23,056 nt of DNA from an uncultured Victivallales bacterium. GTDB lineage: Bacteria; Verrucomicrobiota; Lentisphaeria; Oligosphaerales; JAFGRS01. The stretch lies in the NCBI GenBank assembly GCA_903834675.1, contig CAILKC010000381.1, positions 1-23,056 of the forward strand. Reading direction: 5' to 3'. The notes below the pieces were generated by a model. The model did no database searches, was not told where the DNA came from, and saw nothing but the letters and a program-made list of their open reading frames with translations. A program made the position numbers and the translations under genes. Below, piece by piece: positions 15,218 to 23,056 of this stretch (position 1 is the first letter of the stretch; each line of letters starts with the position of its first letter).

Positions 15218-17578
15218 ATGACACTGCGTTCACCGCCCGCCTCTGCCACTGCTCGTCGTTCGTCGGCGAGCCGCCGTGGCCCCGGTCCGCTGTCGGATCT
15301 CGAGCGTCTGAGCCTGTGGTACCGACAGCCGGCGGCGCAGTGGGTCGAGGCCCTGCCCATTGGCAATGGCCGCCTGGGGGCCATGGTCTTCGGCGGGGTC
15401 CCGCTGGAGCGCTTCCAGCTCAACGAAGAGACCTTGTGGGACGGCTATCCGCGGGATCGGCACAACCCCGAGGCGCAGGCGGGCCTGGCGGAGGTGCGCC
15501 GCCTGCTCTTTGAGGGCCGCAACGAAGACGCCACCCGGCGCGCCGAGCAATCGCTGCTCGGAGTGCCCTGCCGCATCGACTCCTACCAGCCCCTGGGGGA
15601 CCTGCGGCTGCGCTTTCCCGAAAGCGAAACGGCGGCGGACTACCGGCGCGATCTGAGCTTGGCCGACGGCGTGGCAAGTACCCGCTACCGGGTCAACCGC
15701 GTCTGGTATCTGCGCGAGGCCTGGTGCTCGGCCGTGGACCAGGTCCTGGTGGTGCGCCTGCGCGCCGACCGGCCCGGAAGGATCTCTTTCAGCGCGGAGC
15801 TGACTCGGGAAACCGCCGCTGTAACCCTGGTGGACGAGGGCGACCTGCGGCTGTGCGGCCAGATTCCGCGGCCCCACCATGCCACGGGTGAGAACGTGGG
15901 CCTGTGCTTCGCGGCCCGGCTGCGGGTGTTGGCCAAGGGCGGTCGCGTCACCGACGCCGAAGATCGGCTCGAGGTGCAGGGCGCGGACGAGGTCCTGCTG
16001 CTCCTGGCGGCGGCGACCTCCTTCCGCGGCAACGATCCCGAGGCGCAGTGCCGTCGCCAGCTCCTGGCGGCCGCCCGCCTCTCGGCGCAAACCCTCTGGC
16101 AACGGCAGCGAGACGACCACCGGGCGCTGTTCGAGCGGGTGAGTCTGCGCCTGGGCGGGGAGGCGCCGAACTCCGTACCCACCGACGAGCGGCTCGCCGC
16201 GGCGCGCGCCGGCGCCCTCGATCCGGCACTGGTGGAGCAGTACTTCCAGTTCGGCCGCTACCTGCTCATGGCCAGTTCGCGGCCGGGGACGCTCCCCGCC
16301 AACCTGCAAGGCATCTGGAATGACAAGCTCAACGCGCCGTGGAACAGTGACTTCCACACGAACATCAACCTGCAGATGAACTACTGGCCGGCAGAGGTTA
16401 CCAACCTGTCCGAGTGTCACCTGCCCCTTTTCGACTACATGGAACGCTTGCTGGCCGGCCCCGGGGCCGAGACGGCCCGACGCCACTACGGCTGCGGCGG
16501 CTGGGTGGTGCATCACCTCTCGGATGTGTGGGGTTTCGCCGTGCCAGCCGATGGGGTCTGGGGCATCTGGCCCCTGGGCGCCGCCTGGCTCTGCCAGCAC
16601 CTCTACGAGCACTACTGCTTCACCCAGGACCGGCAGTTCCTCGCGACCCAGGCCTGGCCCCTGATGCAGGGCGCGGCACGCTTCCTGCTCGATTTCCTGG
16701 TGGAAGCACCGCCGGGAACCCCGGCCGCCGGGCGCCTGGTGACCTCACCCTCGCACTCGCCCGAGAACCGTTTCCGTAAAGCCGATGGCACGGTCTCGAT
16801 GTTCACCTGCGCGGCCACCATGGACCTGATGATCGTGCATGATCTGTTCACGAACTGCATCGCTGCGGCGCGGCTGCTGGGGGCGTCGGAGTCGTTCCGG
16901 GAAGAGCTCGAAAGCGCGCTGAGTCGGCTGGCGCCGCTGCAGATCAGTCCCCGCGACGGCCGCCTGCAGGAGTGGCTCGAGGACTACGCTGAACCCGAAC
17001 CCGGCCACCGGCACATGTCGCACCTCTTTGGGTTGCACCCGGGCAGACAGATCACGCTGCAGGGGACCCCCACACTGGCCGCGGCGGCACGGCGTTCGCT
17101 GGAGTACCGGCTGGCGCACGGGGGTGGCCACACCGGCTGGAGCCGCGCCTGGATCATCAGCTTCTGGGCCCGTTTCGCCGAGCCGGAGCTAGCCTTCGAG
17201 AACCTGCAGGCGCTGCTGGCCTCATGCACCCTGCCAAACCTGTTCGACAACCATCCGCCCTTCCAGATCGACGGTAACTTCGGCGGCACGGCAGGCATCG
17301 CGGAGATGCTTTTGCAGAGCCATGATGGCGCCGTGCATCTGCTGCCGGCCCTGCCGCGGGCCTGGGCGGAGGGAGCGGTCACCGGCCTCTGTGCCCGCGG
17401 CGGTTTCGTCGTCGATCTGGAGTGGCGCGCTGGCGTCCTGGTCGGCGGTCGCCTCAGTGCCCGGGTCGCGGGCACCTGCCGCGTACGCTACCGCGACCGT
17501 ACGGTTGAGCTGCACTTGGCCGCCGGGGAATCGGCGCCGCTACCGCTCCAGGCCCTCGGCGTGACCACCACGGGCTGA
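15218..17578 (+). CDS. GH95 family glycoside hydrolase (alpha-L-fucosidase-like)
   Basis: GH95 enzymes remove terminal alpha-L-fucose (some alpha-L-galactose) by inversion. This 786-residue protein has the N-terminal beta domain starting [19 protein letters not shown] (about 33), the (alpha/alpha)6 barrel, and the C-terminal beta domain. The catalytic set known from the Bifidobacterium enzyme can be matched: N382 and N384 in [13 protein letters not shown]585 in LQEW, and D685 in [22 protein letters not shown] is the other family signature. GGAGGAG (15202-15208) lies 9 bases before the ATG. No signal peptide, Tat motif or lipobox is seen; the first 30 residues are Ser/Arg-rich. It therefore looks intracellular, unlike the two lyases. 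Fucose is the most likely sugar; galactose-type activity is not excluded. Confidence 0.9.
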   Translation: MTLRSPPASATARRSSASRRGPGPLSDLERLSLWYRQPAAQWVEALPIGNGRLGAMVFGGVPLERFQLNEETLWDGYPRDRHNPEAQAGLAEVRRLLFEGRNEDATRRAEQSLLGVPCRIDSYQPLGDLRLRFPESETAADYRRDLSLADGVASTRYRVNRVWYLREAWCSAVDQVLVVRLRADRPGRISFSAELTRETAAVTLVDEGDLRLCGQIPRPHHATGENVGLCFAARLRVLAKGGRVTDAEDRLEVQGADEVLLLLAAATSFRGNDPEAQCRRQLLAAARLSAQTLWQRQRDDHRALFERVSLRLGGEAPNSVPTDERLAAARAGALDPALVEQYFQFGRYLLMASSRPGTLPANLQGIWNDKLNAPWNSDFHTNINLQMNYWPAEVTNLSECHLPLFDYMERLLAGPGAETARRHYGCGGWVVHHLSDVWGFAVPADGVWGIWPLGAAWLCQHLYEHYCFTQDRQFLATQAWPLMQGAARFLLDFLVEAPPGTPAAGRLVTSPSHSPENRFRKADGTVSMFTCAATMDLMIVHDLFTNCIAAARLLGASESFREELESALSRLAPLQISPRDGRLQEWLEDYAEPEPGHRHMSHLFGLHPGRQITLQGTPTLAAAARRSLEYRLAHGGGHTGWSRAWIISFWARFAEPELAFENLQALLASCTLPNLFDNHPPFQIDGNFGGTAGIAEMLLQSHDGAVHLLPALPRAWAEGAVTGLCARGGFVVDLEWRAGVLVGGRLSARVAGTCRVRYRDRTVELHLAAGESAPLPLQALGVTTTG

Positions 17579-17595
17579 GCCAGCCGCCTGGGAGC

Positions 17596-17613
17596 GCCGA
17601 CCGTCGGGTCGGC
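17596..17613. terminator. Hairpin after the GH95 gene
   Basis: GCCGACC (17596-17602) pairs with GGTCGGC (17607-17613) over a 4-base loop, 18 bases past the GH95 stop. A second GC palindrome (GGCCGCGG/CCGCGGCC type) follows near 17617-17633. There is no T-run, only CCACTTCTTCT further on, so termination is uncertain. Confidence 0.35.
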
Positions 17614-17706
17614 TCTGGCCGCGGGCCGCGGCCGCTCCACTTCTTCTGGACTGCCGACGGCTGCACGATGGTGGGCGCGAGGGGCTCGCACGGCCCCGAA
17701 GCGGGG

Positions 17707-17712
17707 TATATT
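17707..17712 (+). promoter_or_regulatory. Putative -10 of the gcvH-mprF-mntH unit
   Basis: TATATT (17707-17712) lies 39 bases before ATG 17752 in GC-rich sequence. The best -35 candidate, CTCGCA (17685-17690, spacer 16), matches only three of six positions. The upstream gap shows no glycine riboswitch-like fold that I can recognise. Confidence 0.4.
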
Positions 17713-17751
17713 CAGCGCTCGGCGGCAGTCAACCAGCAGAAGAGGTGCGGC

Positions 17752-18120
17752 ATGTTGAGGATAGCGAAGTCTCACGAATGGGCCCGGCTGGACGGGGAGG
17801 TCGTCTCGGTGGGCATCACCGCCTACGCCGTCGAGCAGCTTGGCGACATCGTCTACATCGAACTACCCAAGGTCGGCGCCAAGACCAAGGCCGGGCAGGC
17901 TTTTGGCGAGATCGAATCGGTCAAGGCCGCCGCGGAGCTGTTGGCGCCGCTGGATGGCGTCGTGCTCGCAGTCCACACGGCCCTGACCGACGACCTGGAT
18001 TCGCTCCAGCAGGATGCCTACGACAAGGGTTGGATGATCCGCCTCAAACCCGACCACCCGGCTCAGCTCGACAAGCTCATGACCGCAGGCCAATACGACG
18101 ACTACGTCAAGACGCTGTGA
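17752..18120 (+). CDS. gcvH: Glycine cleavage system H protein (lipoyl carrier)
   Basis: GcvH carries the aminomethyl group on a lipoyl arm between the P, T and L proteins of glycine cleavage. In some bacteria it also serves as the donor from which lipoate is passed to other enzymes. This 122-residue protein has the family length and the lipoylation motif IESVKAAAEL, with the modified lysine at about residue 60. The start HEWARLDGEVVSVGITAYA and the middle GDIVYIELPKVG are also typical. ATG 17752 is chosen over 17668 because AGAGG (17740-17744) precedes it and LRIAKSHEW is the normal N-terminus. No gcvT, gcvP or lipoate gene is adjacent. It is followed after 33 bp by mprF. Confidence 0.93.
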   Translation: MLRIAKSHEWARLDGEVVSVGITAYAVEQLGDIVYIELPKVGAKTKAGQAFGEIESVKAAAELLAPLDGVVLAVHTALTDDLDSLQQDAYDKGWMIRLKPDHPAQLDKLMTAGQYDDYVKTL

Positions 18121-18153
18121 TCAGAGACCCCCGCACGGGAGAACCCTACCGCC

Positions 18154-20703
18154 ATGCAGTCGCGACGGCTTAAGTGGCTGACCCCGGTGGTGGTTGCCTG
18201 TCTGTTCGCTGCCGTGCTGGTTCTGCTGCACCGGGAGCTGCACCAGTACCAACTGCGGGACATCCTCGCCGCGGTGCATGCGATTCCCCACGGGCGGCTC
18301 TTGCTGGCCTGCCTGCTGACGGCGCTGGACTACGTGCTTCTGACCGGCTACGACGGGCTGGCGCTGGCGCACTTGGGCCAGCGGCTCAGGGTCGGCCGGG
18401 TGGCGCTGGCCTCATTCCTGGGCTATGGCATCGGTCACAATCTGGGCATGCTGCTGGGCGGCAGCACGATCCGTTACCGCCTGTACTCGTCATGGGGGCT
18501 CTCGGCGTTCCAAGTGCTCGGGCTGGTGGTCTTTCTGGGGGTCACCTTCTGGCTTGGCGTCCTGACCCTGGGCAGCGCCGTCTTTCTGATCGATCCCTTT
18601 TCCGTTCCGGCCCGGCTGGGCCTGCCTTTTGCCAACACGCGTTGGCTGGGCCTGGTGATGCTCCCGATCGGCGCGGCGTACCTGCTTCTAGCGGGGCTCC
18701 GCCACCGCCCGCTCAAGATTGGGCAGCAGGAGTTCACCCTGCCGCGTCTGCCCATTGCCCTGGGCCAGTGCCTGGTCAGCGCCTGCGATCTGGCGCTGGC
18801 GGCGGGGGTGCTCTACGCGCTGTTGCCCGCCTCGGCGCAGGGGGGCTACGTGCGCTTCCTGGGCATCTACCTGCTGTCCGTGGTGGCGGCGGTGATCACG
18901 CAGGTCCCCGGCGGTCTGGGCGTGCTTGAGTTGGCCGTGCTGACGCTGTTGCAGCCGACCGAGCCGCACAGCGTCATGGGGGCACTCCTGGCCTATCGGG
19001 TGATCTACTACCTGCTGCCGCTGCTTCTGGCCATTGGCCTGTTTGGGGTCCATGAATTTGCCGGATTGCGCCAGCGCACCCGCGCCGTCATTGGGCGCTT
19101 TGGTTTATGGGGGCCGGGCGTGGTGGCGCCAGCGCTGGCGGTGGGGGTCATGTTCGCCGGCGCGGTGTTGCTGCTCTCGGGCGCGACGCCGACGGTGGAT
19201 TCGCGGCTGGGCCTGCTGCTGCGCTTCCTGCCTCTGCCCACGATCGAGGCCTCGCACCTGCTTGGCAGCGTGGTAGGAATCCTGCTCCTGATCCTGGCAC
19301 GGGGGCTGTTGCGACGGCTGGACAGCGCCTATGTCATGACCTTGATCCTGCTGACCGCCGGCATTCTCCTGTCGCTGCTCAAGGGGCTGGACTACGAGGA
19401 AGCGCTGCTGCTGAGTCTGGTGCTGGCCATCCTGCTGCCCTGCCGCCCGCACTTCTACCGGCGGGGTGCCCTGAATGCCGACCAGGCCTCCGCCTACTGG
19501 TTGGTCCCGGTCGTCATGATCCTGGTTTCCTGCGCCTGGCTGATGCTGTTTGCCTACCGCCACACGGAGTATGCTGGGGAACTGTGGTGGCGGTTCGCGG
19601 TGGATGGACATGCGCCCCGGTCGTTGCGCGCCATGGTCGCCGCCGCGGTTTGCCTGCTGGCGTTTGGGGTGTCGCGGGTGCTGCGTCCGCGACCGAGGGT
19701 GCCGGGGCTGCCGGGGCCTGCCGACCTCGAGGCCGCCCGGTGCGTCGTGCAGGCCAATCCGCAGACCGCCGCTTACCTGGCGCTGCTCGGAGACAAGCAC
19801 TTCCTCTTCAACGACGAGCGTACGGCGTTCATCATGTACGGCATCGAGGGGCGGAGCTGGGTCTCCATGGGCGACCCGGTCGGTCCGGCCAGCGCCGCCC
19901 TCGAACTCGCCTGGAACTTTCGTGAACTCAGTGACCGCGAGGGCGCCTATCCGGTCTTCTACGAGGTCTGTGACGCCCGGCTGGGGATGTATATCGATAT
20001 GGGACTGACGCTGGTCAAGATCGGGGAAGAGGCGCGGGTCGACCTGACGGCCTTTAACTTGGACGGGGGTGACCGCCGGGCCCTGCGGCGCGTCCATCAC
20101 CACCTCGGCGAGAAGGGCTTCAGGCTGGAGATCATCCCGGTCGAAAAGGTCCCGGAAGTGATGGAATCCTTGCGGGCGGTCTCAGATGCCTGGCGGGAGG
20201 GCAAGCGCGGCGCCGAGAAGGGCTTCTCTCTGGGGTTTTTCAAGGAGGATTACCTGGCCTTGACGCCGGTGGCCGTGGTCCGCCACGGTCAGGACATCGT
20301 CGCCTTTGCCAATCTGTGGTGTTCCGGCGACCGGGAGGAGCTCTCGGCGGACCTGATGCGCTACGGCGCCAACGCGCCGGCCAACGTCATGGAGTATCTC
20401 TTCGTGAGCCTGATGCTGTGGGGGCGTGAGGCCGGGTATCGCTGGTTCAGCCTGGGCATGGCGCCACTGGCGGGGGTGGAAGCGCATCCTTTCATGCCGC
20501 TGTGGAACAAGATGGCGGCCCTCGCCTACCGCCACGGTGAGGGCTTCTATAACTTCCAGGGGCTGCGGCGCTACAAGGACAAGTTCAAACCGGTCTGGGA
20601 GCCGCGCTACCTGGCGTCGCCGGGCGGACTGGCGTTGCCGGTGGTGGTGGCGAACCTCACCACGCTGATCGGCGGCGGGGTGAAAGGGGTCCTGCGGCGC
20701 TAG
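18154..20703 (+). CDS. mprF: Lysyl-phosphatidylglycerol synthase/flippase-like membrane protein
   Basis: MprF transfers an amino acid (usually lysine from Lys-tRNA) to phosphatidylglycerol and flips the product to the outer leaflet, lowering negative surface charge and protecting against cationic peptides. This 849-residue protein has the full two-part layout. The first 520 residues are a flippase region with a dozen or more membrane helices, containing FLGYGIGHNLGMLLGGSTIRYRLYS and the conserved TQVPGGLGVLE. The synthase domain (DUF2156, GNAT-like fold) runs from about 524 to 849, with AYLALLGDKHFLFN, GRSWVSMGDPVG and the C-terminal YNFQGLRRYKDKFKPVWEPRY. Length equals the usual full-size enzyme. 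ATG 18154 follows GGGAGA. The amino acid used is not predictable. The gene sits 33 bp after gcvH and 15 bp before the Nramp fusion. Confidence 0.9.
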   Translation: MQSRRLKWLTPVVVACLFAAVLVLLHRELHQYQLRDILAAVHAIPHGRLLLACLLTALDYVLLTGYDGLALAHLGQRLRVGRVALASFLGYGIGHNLGMLLGGSTIRYRLYSSWGLSAFQVLGLVVFLGVTFWLGVLTLGSAVFLIDPFSVPARLGLPFANTRWLGLVMLPIGAAYLLLAGLRHRPLKIGQQEFTLPRLPIALGQCLVSACDLALAAGVLYALLPASAQGGYVRFLGIYLLSVVAAVITQVPGGLGVLELAVLTLLQPTEPHSVMGALLAYRVIYYLLPLLLAIGLFGVHEFAGLRQRTRAVIGRFGLWGPGVVAPALAVGVMFAGAVLLLSGATPTVDSRLGLLLRFLPLPTIEASHLLGSVVGILLLILARGLLRRLDSAYVMTLILLTAGILLSLLKGLDYEEALLLSLVLAILLPCRPHFYRRGALNADQASAYWLVPVVMILVSCAWLMLFAYRHTEYAGELWWRFAVDGHAPRSLRAMVAAAVCLLAFGVSRVLRPRPRVPGLPGPADLEAARCVVQANPQTAAYLALLGDKHFLFNDERTAFIMYGIEGRSWVSMGDPVGPASAALELAWNFRELSDREGAYPVFYEVCDARLGMYIDMGLTLVKIGEEARVDLTAFNLDGGDRRALRRVHHHLGEKGFRLEIIPVEKVPEVMESLRAVSDAWREGKRGAEKGFSLGFFKEDYLALTPVAVVRHGQDIVAFANLWCSGDREELSADLMRYGANAPANVMEYLFVSLMLWGREAGYRWFSLGMAPLAGVEAHPFMPLWNKMAALAYRHGEGFYNFQGLRRYKDKFKPVWEPRYLASPGGLALPVVVANLTTLIGGGVKGVLRR

Positions 20704-20718
20704 GGCAGTGAGGTATTC

Positions 20719-22983
20719 TTGAATCCCATATGGCTAGGCGGGGCGGGGCTGGTGCTGCTGGCGGGGATCTGGCTGTGGCGGACGCGCCGACGGCGCCCGC
20801 CGCCACGCGATCTGCCTGAGGCGACCGAGGATGCCCTGAAGGCCCTCTACCACCTCAGCCGCGGTCGGCCGCAGGTGCGCTGGGAGGAGGTCCGCCGGGC
20901 GGCGGCTTTTCCCCGACGCCAGATGGCTGACGTCGCGGCCGAACTCGGTCGCCGACGCTGGGCGCAACTGGACGGCCAGACCCTGACTCCCACGGCCGCC
21001 GGCCTGACCCGAGCCGTCGAACTGATCCGGGCGCACCGACTGTGGGAACGCTTCCTGGCCGAACGGGAAGGCTATGACCTCGTCGCCCTCCACGACGAGG
21101 CGACGCGCCGCGAGCACACGACCTCCCCGGAACAGGCCAATACCCTCGCCGCCGAGCTGGGTGACCCGCGGGTTGACCCCCACGGGGACCCGATCCCCAA
21201 GGCGGGCGAGGACTTGCCCGACGAATACGGGGTGCCGCTGAGCGCCTGGCCCCTCGGCGAGGTCGGCGTCATCAGCCATGTCGAGGACGAACCGCCAGCG
21301 CTTCTCCGCCGGCTCACGGCGGCCGGCCTGGCGCCCGGCGCGCGGGTCACGGTGGCGGACCGCACCGAAGGGCTGGTGATGGTCTGGAGCGGTGGCCGGC
21401 GACAGGCTCTCGAACGCGCGGTGGCAGGCCAGGCGTTCGTGCTGCCGGCGCCCGCTGGGCATATGCCGCTGGCGGACCTCGAGACTGGGCATGCGGCTCG
21501 GGTGGTCGCCGTGGCGGACGCGGCCACCAAGACTCGAGCGTGGGCGGCCCTGGGCCTGAAGCCGGGAGCGCAGGTGACCGTGGTGCGTACGGACCACGTG
21601 GCCAACCTGGTGACCTGCCGCGTGGACGGTCGCGAGATCGAGCTGGCCAAGACGGAGGCCAACCAGGTATCCGTCGACAGCGCCAGCGTGCAGGATCTGC
21701 GCCTGCCATCGTCCCCCTGGCTGAGCGAGCAACTGGGTCGGCTGCGGGCCACCCTGCGCCGCCATGGCAGCCTCGCGGCTATCCGGCGGTCGCTGTTATT
21801 CCTGGGACCCGCCTTCATGATCAGCGTGGGCTACATGGATCCCGGCAACTGGGGTACGGACATCGAGGGTGGCGCGCGTTTTGGCTATCGGCTGCTGTGG
21901 GTGATCCTGCTGGCCAACCTGATGGCGATTCTCCTGCAGCTCCTCTCGGCGAAGCTCGGAATCGCCACCGGCAAGTCCCTCCCGGAAGTGTGTCGGGAGC
22001 GTTACCCGCGCTGGCTGAGCGTGAGTCTGTGGATCACCGCCGAACTGGCCGCCATGGCCACCGATCTGGCCGAGTTCCTGGGTGGCGCCGTGGGGCTGAA
22101 CCTGCTGTTCGGGCTACCGTTATTCCCCGCGGCACTGGTGACCGGCGTCATCATTTCGTTGATCCTGCTGCTGGAGCGCTACGGTTTCCGGAAGGTAGAG
22201 ATGGTGGTGATCGGGATGATCGCGGTGATCGGCCTGGTGTACATGGCCGAGATCTGGCTCTCCAAGCCGGCCTGGGGCGCCATCGGCAGAGGCCTGCTGC
22301 TGCCCTCGATACCGCTGGGTTCGGCCCTCGTCATCGTCGGCATTATCGGCGCCACCGTTATGCCCCACAACCTCTACCTGCACAGTGCCCTGATGCAGAC
22401 GCGGGTTCGTCCCAGCGATTCGCCGCGCCGCAAACGCGATGTCTTTCGCTTCGAAATTATCGATAGCCTGGTGGCTCTGAATGGCGCTTTCCTGGTCAAT
22501 GCGGCGATCCTGATCATGTCGGCGGCGGCGTTTTCGGGGGGGCGCCTCAATGACTACTCGCTGGAGACCGCGCATCGGACGCTGACCCCGGTGCTGGGAT
22601 CGTTTGCCAGTGTCGCGTTTGCGGTGGCGTTGCTGGCCTCGGGGCTATCGTCGTCGACCACCGCCACGATGTCGGGCCAGGTCATCATGGAGGGGTTCAT
22701 CCGGCACCGCACCAATATCTGGCTGCGGCGCGGGGTGACCATGGTGCCCTCGTTGATCGTGATCGGGCTCGGCCTCGACCCGCTGAAGATCCTGGTCCTA
22801 TCGCAGGTCAGCCTATCCTTCCAACTGCCTTTTGCGGTGGTGCCGCTGTTGCGCTTCACCAGTGATCGGGCCGTGATGGGGGAGTTCGTGAATCGGCCGC
22901 TGACCACGGTCCTGGCCTGGCTGGCGGCGGCCATCATCCTGGCGCTGAATATCATGCTGGTGGTGCAGTTGCTGCGCGGCTGA
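20719..22983 (+). CDS. mntH: Nramp divalent-metal transporter fused to DtxR/MntR-like and FeoA-like domains
   Basis: Nramp/MntH proteins import Mn2+ or Fe2+ with protons. The Nramp part (about 355-750, 11 helices) is complete: GYMDPGNW in helix 1 (371-378, metal ligands D374 and N377) and VMPHN in helix 6 (547-551, metal-binding Met-548). Before it lies an unusual 340-residue extension. It consists of one membrane helix (about 4-20), a basic stretch RTRRRR that places what follows in the cytoplasm, a DtxR/MntR-like winged helix (about 34-98), and its metal/dimer domain (H106, H125, E132, H133, then DPHGDPIP). Two FeoA/SH3-like domains (about 177-245 and 247-320) follow. The usual fourth primary ligand of DtxR/MntR (Cys/Glu) is T129. 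An ordinary MntH is about 400-450 residues. The start is TTG at 20719, with GAGG at 20709-20713; no in-frame ATG lies nearby. Confidence 0.9.
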   Translation: MNPIWLGGAGLVLLAGIWLWRTRRRRPPPRDLPEATEDALKALYHLSRGRPQVRWEEVRRAAAFPRRQMADVAAELGRRRWAQLDGQTLTPTAAGLTRAVELIRAHRLWERFLAEREGYDLVALHDEATRREHTTSPEQANTLAAELGDPRVDPHGDPIPKAGEDLPDEYGVPLSAWPLGEVGVISHVEDEPPALLRRLTAAGLAPGARVTVADRTEGLVMVWSGGRRQALERAVAGQAFVLPAPAGHMPLADLETGHAARVVAVADAATKTRAWAALGLKPGAQVTVVRTDHVANLVTCRVDGREIELAKTEANQVSVDSASVQDLRLPSSPWLSEQLGRLRATLRRHGSLAAIRRSLLFLGPAFMISVGYMDPGNWGTDIEGGARFGYRLLWVILLANLMAILLQLLSAKLGIATGKSLPEVCRERYPRWLSVSLWITAELAAMATDLAEFLGGAVGLNLLFGLPLFPAALVTGVIISLILLLERYGFRKVEMVVIGMIAVIGLVYMAEIWLSKPAWGAIGRGLLLPSIPLGSALVIVGIIGATVMPHNLYLHSALMQTRVRPSDSPRRKRDVFRFEIIDSLVALNGAFLVNAAILIMSAAAFSGGRLNDYSLETAHRTLTPVLGSFASVAFAVALLASGLSSSTTATMSGQVIMEGFIRHRTNIWLRRGVTMVPSLIVIGLGLDPLKILVLSQVSLSFQLPFAVVPLLRFTSDRAVMGEFVNRPLTTVLAWLAAAIILALNIMLVVQLLRG

Positions 22984-23028
22984 CCGCCGCGCTGTTTCTT
23001 TTTCCAGGCAGTGGGCGCCTGTGGAGCC

Positions 23029-23049
23029 GGCGGGTACCGCGAACCCGCC
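23029..23049. terminator. Hairpin after the Nramp gene at the window edge
   Basis: GGCGGGT (23029-23035) pairs with ACCCGCC (23043-23049) around a 7-base loop, 45 bases past the mntH stop. A T-run cannot be judged because only seven bases remain before the window ends. Confidence 0.35.
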
Positions 23050-23056
23050 CGAAACG

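Noticed and set aside
17579..17751. Glycine riboswitch upstream of gcvH
   Set aside because: Only simple GC hairpins are visible, with none of the conserved glycine aptamer core that I could recognise, and the gap is short.

Overview
This is a high-GC bacterial window of about 23 kb from an organism that looks like an uncultured, free-living or host-associated polysaccharide degrader. Two heparinase II/III-type polysaccharide lyases (one of 1287 residues), a GH95 fucosidase-type hydrolase, a zinc-less MDR dehydrogenase, and an interspersed hairpin repeat at the left edge are typical of Planctomycetota, Verrucomicrobiota, Lentisphaerota, Armatimonadota and Hydrogenedentota genomes. The sequence alone does not settle the phylum. 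No rRNA, tRNA, phage, IS element or CRISPR array is visible.

Layout, left to right. Positions 1-333 are non-coding and hold a two-hairpin repeat and a TATA-like promoter. A medium-chain dehydrogenase (334-1401, +) converges on a secreted cysteine-bearing orphan protein (1495-2646, -). rlmN follows (2839-3885, -) and is divergent from the first heparinase-type lyase (4006-7047, +). The gap after that lyase hides an unlisted minus-strand reading frame (7062-7313) that encodes a clear topoisomerase-type C4 zinc finger without a usable start codon, bracketed by TCGGAC repeats. The second, multidomain heparinase-type lyase fills 7411-11274. A textbook promoter with a 28-bp operator then drives a YtrA-type GntR regulator, an ABC ATPase and an ABC permease (11441-14140, +). 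A 334-bp gap ends in an AT-rich promoter for a Phd/PIN toxin-antitoxin pair (14475-15193). The GH95 enzyme occupies 15218-17578. The right end is a tight three-gene unit: gcvH, an mprF-like lysyl-phosphatidylglycerol synthase/flippase, and an Nramp metal transporter fused at its N-terminus to a membrane-anchored DtxR/MntR-like module and two FeoA-like domains.

How the genes may work together. The two lyases and the GH95 protein fit breakdown of an acidic, possibly fucosylated polysaccharide. Both lyases carry export signals, while the GH95 protein carries none and may act on imported oligosaccharides. The GntR-ABC unit looks like a self-regulated envelope-stress or export module. The mprF and mntH genes modify or cross the membrane. 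The metalloregulator-Nramp fusion is the most unusual protein in the window, because it suggests a transporter that carries its own metal-sensing domain.
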